Shown: positions 58,186-64,000 of the stretch, one piece after another
How the letters are laid out: every line of letters begins with the position of its first letter
Numbering within the stretch: the stretch's first letter is position 1
Notes under the pieces: model-generated
What the model saw: only the letters and a program-made list of their open reading frames with translations
Database searches by the model: none
Told to the model about the DNA's origin: nothing
Made by a program: the position numbers and the translations under genes
Assembly (NCBI GenBank): GCA_977017575.1
Contig: CDRNVI010000157.1
Location: forward strand, 1 to 64,000
Direction of reading: 5' to 3'
DNA: 64,000 nt
Source of the DNA: Paramoeba atlantica
Lineage: Eukaryota; Discosea

Positions 58186-59022
58186 CTATGTTGTTAACAG
58201 TGTAATGTTGGTGTTCTCTATCACAAACTCATCGCGCAGAATTTTGGGAAGAAGACTCTCTTTTATCTTTCCGGATAGGTTTACGTTGTGTGACAGATCA
58301 ATATGTTCTAGTGTATGGGGAAGGCGTCTCACATTAAGCTCCCCAGAAAAATTGTTGCCGTCAAGTCGGACAAATGATAATTTAGAAAGTTCGCTGAAAC
58401 AAAGCTCTCCGAATAACTGGTTCCCATCGAGACAAACACTTGTCAATGTTAACGGCAATTTCTTTAAGCATATTTCACCAGTAAATCGGTTACGAGAAAG
58501 CGTTAGAGTTTCCAATTTAGGAGGGAGAGCTGTCAAGTCCAATGTTCCGCTCAACTGATTCTCACGTAGACTCAACGTACGCAAATGGGACGGGAAAGTG
58601 TTAAGAGGCACTTTTCCTGAAAGCTTGTTCTCGCACACGTAAAGGGTGTATAGCGTTTTGGGTAAATAACCAAAATTCAACGAACCTGTTAGCTTTACAC
58701 GTATCATAGAGAGTGATAATTGTACATTTATCATAGACCAACTAATAGACGTTACCTCATTCGCTTCGTTACAACACACGCCATACCACTTACAAGCAGG
58801 GAGAGATACATTCCACGAGGGATGCCGATATTCAAGATTGTGTACAAGTTCTGCAAGTTCATATTCTTGTGGGAGATTCTTCATGCTTACTTTTCCTAGA
58901 CGTACTCCGTGCACGGACTTTGGTATTTCTTGAACTAAAGCAGAATCAGAAGTATGATTCGTCTTGCGACGCTTCGAGAGCGGTTCCAACGTGTCACGCA
59001 AGAATACTGCAGTAAACATCAT
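58186..59022 (-). CDS. LRR protein, 278 aa (LRR-10)
   Basis: From the ATG of MMFTAVFLRDTLEPLSKRRK; the codons just upstream (LLFIQFTFS) are hydrophobic. The cap is LPQEYELAELVHNL and NVSLPACKWYGVCC. A short insertion (SMINVQLSLSMIRVKLTGSL) duplicates SMI-V between the cap and the first repeat. About seven repeats follow, such as LSGTLDLTALPPKLETLTLS and FTGEICLKKLPLTLTSVCLD. The tail SGKIKESLLPKILRDEF with NTNITLLTT shows membership of the LRR-5/LRR-9 subfamily. Intact. A C-run end of the TAGTTATCTGAC type lies about 60 bp beyond its 5' end (59088-59110). Confidence 0.88.
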   Translation of the reverse strand: MMFTAVFLRDTLEPLSKRRKTNHTSDSALVQEIPKSVHGVRLGKVSMKNLPQEYELAELVHNLEYRHPSWNVSLPACKWYGVCCNEANEVTSISWSMINVQLSLSMIRVKLTGSLNFGYLPKTLYTLYVCENKLSGKVPLNTFPSHLRTLSLRENQLSGTLDLTALPPKLETLTLSRNRFTGEICLKKLPLTLTSVCLDGNQLFGELCFSELSKLSFVRLDGNNFSGELNVRRLPHTLEHIDLSHNVNLSGKIKESLLPKILRDEFVIENTNITLLTT

Positions 59023-59501
59023 TGAAAACGTAAATTGAATAAATAACAAAAGAAAATGATCGAACGCTAATTCATCAAAACAGTTATACTGGACCCCCTT
59101 AGTTATCTGACATTACTTTTCGTGAAAAGATGACAAACATACTCATAAATTATATTGAGATATATAAATTATATTGAGTGAGTTAGGTGGTTACTTCTAT
59201 TCAGTAAGTTAAGTACGTTTTAAGTTCAACCTATGAATTTCAAGAACATTTATAGAACGATAAGCAGCAAATCCAATGACTGCAGCGAATATTATTTATT
59301 ACAAAACATTTTCAGAAACAAACAGCTTCAAAGTAATCTTAACTCCATGCTTCATGCATGTATTTTCTCATTGCTTCATACATGTACTTTCTCTACCATG
59401 ATCAAAAAAAGGAAACTGAAAATCAAAAATGAGAATGAAAATTTAAATTTTAATTTTCTGGATTTTCATTTTTGACCTGGGAAGTAGTGCTTCCTAAATC
59501 A

Positions 59502-60215
59502 TTATCTTAATATCACGAGCTTGGTATTCGATACATCAATGCGTTTCTTTAACCGCGGATGGAGCTCACTCGCAACTACTGTACCTTCCAGAAGCGCATT
59601 GTTATCTAATGCAAGGGCATCTAGATTCTCTGGAAGGAGCGATAGGTCCACCATTCCTTCGAATTCGTTTCCAGACAAGTACAAGGATTCAAGAGTGCGC
59701 GGGAGTGCTCCCAAATCTAATTTTCCTGTTAAGAAATTATCACTAACGTCAAGATGTACCAGATCGACGGGCAATTGTGTAAGGCATATATCACCAGACA
59801 ATTCGTTTCTTTCCATCCATACGGCATCCGAGAGCTTCGGCAGTCTGGTAAGATCCGGATTGCCTGTAAATTTGTTCACACCTAGATAGAAAGCAGACAA
59901 ATTTACTAATGGGAAAAGGTCACATGGGAGGAGTTCCCCAGATATACTGTTGCGTTCAATATTGAGTTCCACAATGGACATTGGAAGGTATGCAAACTTC
60001 ATGGATCCACTCAATTTTTGACGGTTCCACCTTATTTCAGTAACTTTCTCCTCTGAATTGCACTTGATGCCTTTCCATTTGCAAGCGGAAATGTCTGAAC
60101 TCCAGCTCTCATGACGTGAGTGCAAACCACTAATGAGCCGCTCAAGATCCATTTCTTGCGGTACATTTACTGCACGAACTTTCGATGGGCGCGTGGATGG
60201 CGCTTGAGAATCCAT
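59502..60215 (-). CDS. LRR protein, 237 aa (LRR-11)
   Basis: ATG start MDSQAPSTRPSKVRAVNVPQ, matching LRR-7 throughout (cap LPxEMDLERLISGL style, SSDISACKWKGIKC). About six repeats follow (LSGDICLTQLPVDLVHLDVS is identical in the two). Differences cluster in the second to fourth repeats (SIVELNIERNSISGELLPC against SVETFDIEYNSISGENVPC). It ends KKRIDVSNTKLVILR. The pair lies about 22 kb apart, with no obvious conserved DNA beyond the gene, so the duplication is older than that of LRR-3a/3b. Intact. Confidence 0.88.
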   Translation of the reverse strand: MDSQAPSTRPSKVRAVNVPQEMDLERLISGLHSRHESWSSDISACKWKGIKCNSEEKVTEIRWNRQKLSGSMKFAYLPMSIVELNIERNSISGELLPCDLFPLVNLSAFYLGVNKFTGNPDLTRLPKLSDAVWMERNELSGDICLTQLPVDLVHLDVSDNFLTGKLDLGALPRTLESLYLSGNEFEGMVDLSLLPENLDALALDNNALLEGTVVASELHPRLKKRIDVSNTKLVILR

Positions 60216-60365
60216 TGCACGTAAGTTAGATAAAATGCTAAGGGTAGTTTTTGGCAGTATAAACCAACTTCGAACGAAATTTGTTCTCTTTCGTTTTACA
60301 ACGGAATAGATTCTTTATTATTTTTGTGATTCTAGGAATAGCAAATTATGGAGTAAAGGTGAGGT

Positions 60366-60938
60366 ACGTCTATTGTTGGCAATCATATATTGTTGACATT
60401 TGATCAATCTTGATTTTTTTTACCCAAAGCCATGTATGATGAATAAACTCCTGGAATCTGCTAAGGTCAAAATTGAAGAATGATTTCTCAAGTTATGGTG
60501 TCTCACGCAGCAAACTGCATATTTCAGGAAAACTTGGTATAACACTATCCGTAGCACCACTATCCGGGGTGTGACCGGGGAAAAAAGTGTACCTTTGTGC
60601 TCGAAAGCCCGAAAGATAAAATCGCTTTAAATTAAGTGTAATAGAAAAAAATCACACTCGAAGTTGGTACTAAGTGATCTACAGTACATGTATCTACAGT
60701 ACATGTATTCGCTCGTGAGTTACATGTAACTCACATGTATCCGCTTGTGACCGTTTTTTTCGACTTTTTCGAGTTTTTTCGAGTGAGTCATAAAAGTAGT
60801 CTAAGTTGTTTTGATTGCCAACAATAGATGATTTTATTGCCGTTCCATCTATTGTTGATTAAGGGGGATATTGTATCATCTATTGTTGGCAATCGGCTAT
60901 TGTTGGCCAAAAAAAGTTGCCAACAATAGACGAGCCCC
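60366..60938. mobile_element. Element with TCTATTGTTGGCAA repeats, about 570 bp
   Basis: The left end reads CGTCTATTGTTGGCAATC; the right end is inverted GTTGCCAACAATAGACG followed by a C run. Six or more copies of (A/T)CTATTGTTG(G/A) words lie near the ends in both orientations. The interior (60540-60830) is non-coding and includes the perfect palindrome GTGAGTTACATGTAACTCAC (60715-60734). Confidence 0.65.
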
Positions 60939-61101
60939 CCCTTTATGTACTCCCCCTCTCATTAATTTTTATAAATGGATTTCGAGTCATAAAAATTCGT
61001 TTTATGCGCTCTCATTAATTTTTATAAATCAAACAAATTCAACTATTCTTTTTAAATTTTATTTCGAAGCAAACAAAAATCACTCTTTTGTTCTACTGAA
61101 A

Positions 61102-61368
61102 ATGAATTACTTCATGGGCGTAGATGGTCGTCCTTCACAGCGGTTTCTTTCAGAGAAGAGAAAGTGGTTGATTTCTGTGGTGGACAATAACGGTAGGAAA
61201 ATTACGATAAATATATCGTTTTCGTGCATGTATGGGCGTTCTCATCGCAACATGCTTGGAGTACCAAGGATGTTTCAAATAAGCCATGAAAAGTATCATG
61301 ATAATATCGTTTTTGTAAAGAAGCAACTTTCTCTAAAAGTCGGATGCAAACTCGATACCGAGAAGTAA
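61102..61368 (+). CDS. Unrecognised ORF, 88 aa, family of 48582
   Basis: MNYFMGVDGRPSQRFLSEKR, then KWLISVVDNNGRKITINISF, SCMYGRSHRNMLGVPRMFQI and HDNIVFVKKQLSLKVGCKLD. The N-terminus matches the gene at 48582; the last third matches the segment at 41598-41740 at DNA level. NIVFVKK occupies the position of KDTVSV in other copies. It may be the DNA-binding or cargo protein of a transposon family that I cannot name. No membrane or signal features. Confidence 0.4.
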   Translation: MNYFMGVDGRPSQRFLSEKRKWLISVVDNNGRKITINISFSCMYGRSHRNMLGVPRMFQISHEKYHDNIVFVKKQLSLKVGCKLDTEK

Positions 61369-61422
61369 GGTCAGAACCTCCTCGTAGTCTTCCCTGGAAT
61401 TACCATCTCACCCCATCAGCAC

Positions 61423-61485
61423 ATTTATAATGCATATTAAGGCACATTTATAATGCATATAGCACATTCATAATGCATATTGCAC
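61423..61485 (+). repeat. Three copies of the GCACATTTATAATGCATAT unit
   Basis: Same unit as the arrays that border the IS30-like gene (962-1098 and 1905-1985). Here no transposase is adjacent. Confidence 0.75.
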
Positions 61486-61639
61486 AAAAAAATTCCAACA
61501 GGCGAACTAACCGAAAAATTCATTTAGCCAGGGATGCAAAGGGGTTTCACCTTTGCTCCCGGTGAGGCCCCGGAGTTGCGAGAGGCCTCCATACCCCACA
61601 ACTACCACCTTCCCCCCTATTTAGCGGGGGTCGCGTGAG

Positions 61640-62190
61640 CATTGAACAATCGGTTCAATGTGAAATCCAGTCTTAACATCCCAGACGGGAGAGCAGTAAG
61701 GTCCGGCGTCCCCGTGAGTTCATTTTGGTAAATCCTAAGCTCTTCAACGTGGAGCGGAAATGCAGTAAGGCATACCTCAAGGAAAACTGATTTCGGGTGA
61801 GATTTACTATTTTCAGTGTTCTGGGAAGCGATTCCAATTCTACGGGGGCGAAAACGTGGTTGTTTTCTAAGATCTAGGTGTGTAGTTTAGGGATCAATGC
61901 ATGCAAAGGTAATTTTTGTTGTACGTTATTGAAATTTAAGTCAAGCAATTGTAGACTACAGGGAAAGTAAGAAAAATCTAATTTCCCATGCAGATTCAGT
62001 TCGTCCCAATCAAAAGACTAATCTATTTTGCATATATGATGGTGTGCATCATATTTGACACCATGCCAAGTACACTAGTGCTGCGACAGGCTCCAGGACG
62101 AATGCTAACATTCGACGTTTTCTAAGACTTTCTCTAATTTGTAGTCTTGTGGAAGAACAGCATGACTTACTTTAGCGGGCCGAGACCTGC
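61640..62190 (-). pseudogene. LRR pseudogene, multiply broken
   Basis: The N-terminal side is near 62190: RSRPAKVSHAVLPQDYKLEK, a recognisable cap (LPQDYKL). Then HGVKYDAHHHICKID, LDLNFNNVQ and ESLPRTLKIVNLTRNQFS, ending near 61640. Several stops and frame changes. Same strand as the rest of the family. A GGAGTTGCGAGAGGCCTCC repeat (61572) lies just downstream. Confidence 0.8.
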
Positions 62191-62445
62191 TAATCATTCC
62201 CAAGGAATCTGTCAAAGAAAGTTAGCCTTATTTGAAAGATCGTTGAGTTCTATACAGCTTATAGTAGAGTTGGGAAATTATAGTCTGATTCGCGTTTGGC
62301 GAGTGTGCGAACAGAAAATAGCTGCTCAAAGGTACTCCTGTAAAAGACTTTGACTTTGTAAAATAGTTAGTAAAAAAAACTAGCAACTAAATTCGGTCAC
62401 TTTGAAGGCTACAGCATAAATACGCTACTTCTCCCTCTATCGCTA

Positions 62446-63366
62446 ATTGCGGTGGTTGTAAAACTACCGCTCTACACTCGATTATTGAAAAAAAAGTGAA
62501 CAAAAACAGTGAAAATATAAAGGGGAACACAGTAATATAATAGAAGAAAAAAATATAAAAGGGGGCTCCGGTGGTCCAAAACTGAAAAAAAAAATTGAAA
62601 AAAATGGGGGGTCCATGGGGGGGTCCAGGGGGGGGGTCCAGGGGGGGGGTCCAGGGGGGGGGGGCATGGTCGAGCAAATTTTTTCGAAAAAATTAGTTTT
62701 CAAAAAAAAACCGCAGAAAGGGTAGCCGGGGTCTTGGCGCGCATTTTCCACCCCCCTACCCGGGGGTGACCCCCCCGCGTATCCGCAGGACGGGTCCGCC
62801 AAGTTCGGATTTTTTCGGAAAAAAATTTTTGAAAAAAATTTCAACTTGGCGAAAAAAATGACAAAAAAAATATTTTTCCAAAATCGTTTCCCCTATTGTA
62901 TTTTGATAGTTTGGGACCTACACTAGCTTTCTACGCAGTTGTTTTCGCAAGGTATCACTTCTTCGAACCGTGGTGCGCCCCTCGAAATGACCCATTTTTG
63001 ACTAAAAAAGGTGAAAAAGTATTTTTCGGACCTAAAGGGGCATTTTTGTGTCGAAAGAATGGTATGGTTGGAGTCGCATTCTCTACCCAATACGTTCGGT
63101 AGGCTTTCATTCATGCCTGCGAGTGATTTCCCACGCGCAAATGTCGGATTTAGTGCTCTGAGAGCAAAAATATGCGAAAATGACCCCATTTGTACCCGAA
63201 ATTCGGCTATTTTTGGCTATAATCTTTCCGTTTTCCATGCTAAATTTTCTTTTTTAGGCTCTTCGTTAAACGCGGCGGTAGTTTTCAACGCGAAGCGCGC
63301 AGCATGAGTGACTTCTAAGTTGAAAGCAACCACCGCGTTTAACGAAGAGCCTAAAAAAGAAAATTT
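62446..63366 (+). repeat. R1 repeat, most complete copy
   Basis: Order: start hairpin TGCGGTGGTTGTAAAACTAC; AAAGTGAACAAAAACAGTG; GGGGGCTCCGGTGGTCC; GGGGGGTCCA units; GGGTAGCCGGGGTCTTGGCG; GGGTCCGCCAAGTTCGGA; AACTTGGCGAAAAAAATG; GAGTGATTTCCCACGCGC. A terminal foldback at 63242-63366 has arms of about 48 bp (AGGCTCTTCGTTAAACGCGG paired with CCGCGTTTAACGAAGAGCCT). Partial or split copies lie at 1, 12885, 17150, 19481, 29381, 40280, 41835 and 42116. No coding sequence. Class unknown. Confidence 0.88.
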
Positions 63367-63468
63367 TAATAATCATCTAAAAAAATATTATTGTGCATGG
63401 TGAAAACTCTAAATTATCGAAAACTCTAAATTGTCAGCCTGTTTTCACGTAGGCAATATTTTCTAAAA

Positions 63469-63814
63469 TTTTCTTGAGGCGAAAGCGACTTTTTCGCCAA
63501 AAGCAATCTATTTAAGCAAAGATAAAGAATAAATAACAAAAGTAAATAAATAAGGTTCTAAGATGTTTTTAAAGACCATTAACAATGATAATGATATTGA
63601 GACTCAGAAAATTATTATCATTCTTGAAGTTTATGGCAATTTTCTTGAGACGAAAGCGACTTTTTCGCCAAAAGCAATCTATTTTTAAACAAAGATAAAG
63701 AATAAATGACAAAGGTAAATAAATAAAGTTCTAAGATGTTTTTAAAGACCATTAACAATGATAATGATAATGATAATCAGAAAATTATTATCGTTCTCGA
63801 AGTTTATGGCATTG
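63469..63814 (+). repeat. Two tandem 171-bp units
   Basis: Second copy starts at 63640. Landmarks: GCGACTTTTTCGCCAAAAGC (itself a hairpin, GCGACTTTTTCGC), AAGATAAAGAATAAATAAC, TTCTAAGATGTTTTTAAAG, CCATTAACAATGATAATGA. The rest of the window (63815-64000) holds no gene. Confidence 0.9.
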
Positions 63815-64000
63815 AAGTTTATGACATAGATCTCTTGAACGGAGGCTTGTATCTGCCGGGAAATGTTGTGTAAGATCATCAACAATCGTTTACAATAGTA
63901 GCAATATTAATAACCCCACCCAAGGTTCATCAAGTTTTCTATATCACATCGACTTAACGGGCCATTGCTAACAATGATTTGAGTTCCGTTAACGTCATAA

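Overview
The window looks like nuclear DNA of a single-celled or otherwise compact eukaryote. It has AT-leaning intergenic DNA, long homopolymer tracts, many cut-and-paste transposons of eukaryotic superfamilies (Tc1/mariner, pogo-like DDE_1, hAT, Merlin), one RRM-like coding remnant with a candidate splice donor, and a repeated family of small intronless leucine-rich-repeat (LRR) genes. I see no rRNA, tRNA, CRISPR array or bacterial operon. The lineage cannot be fixed from the sequence; LRR proteins of this style occur in several protist groups.

Host genes. The backbone is an LRR family with eleven largely open genes, one frameshifted copy and two decayed remnants, all on the minus strand: 2740-3567, 3838-4740, 20162-20884, 24594-25238, 25612-26436, 30061-30777, 32201-33015 (frameshifted), 37232-37960, 38546-39106, 39449-40228, 51660-51810 (remnant), 58186-59022, 59502-60215, 61640-62190 (remnant). 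Each has a cap motif of the form LPxEYxL, then a W/Cys N-cap (TPACxWxGVxC), then 4-8 repeats built on LPxxLxxLxLxxNxFSGxLDLT. They group into subfamilies: 20162/30061 lie in a 1.5-kb duplication, 37232/59502 are close paralogues, and 25612/39449/58186 share a C-terminal tail. Other coding sequence is fragmentary: a zinc-finger ORF, an RRM-like remnant, a cysteine-rich ORF and several unrecognised ORFs.

Mobile DNA fills most of the rest. Intact-looking elements are a Tc1/mariner-like transposon (8163-9701, 373-aa transposase) and a pogo-like transposon (54780-56768, 541-aa transposase). Nesting is extensive. A 7.1-kb hAT-type unit with a perfect 8-bp duplication (11791-18920) holds a pogo-like element carrying a Ulp1-like protease (13811-17074), which is itself split by a Tc1 derivative (15376-16359). 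It also holds an R1 repeat split by another Tc1-like element (17257-18182). An old pogo-like element (about 51880-57230) is split by a hAT element (52052-54381) and again by the intact pogo-like element. Other finds are a broken IS30-type transposase (1160-1690), a broken Merlin transposase (47421-48215) and one retroelement RNase H fossil (21330-21720).

Most small elements share a style: TA target sites, and inverted ends starting with a run of C after CTGT, followed by a family-specific word such as TTTATACTTC, TAGTTATCTGTC or TTTAATATGGAC. A dispersed repeat, R1, has G-rich (GGGGGTCCA)n tracts and terminal hairpins. A 925-bp element with near-perfect 107-bp inverted ends (46209-47133) contains three tandem 96-bp units that fold into conserved hairpins, and a GC-rich hairpin element occurs at two sites (23430-23592 and 27905-28065). 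These structured elements, the Ulp1-bearing pogo element and the one-strand LRR array are the most promising leads.
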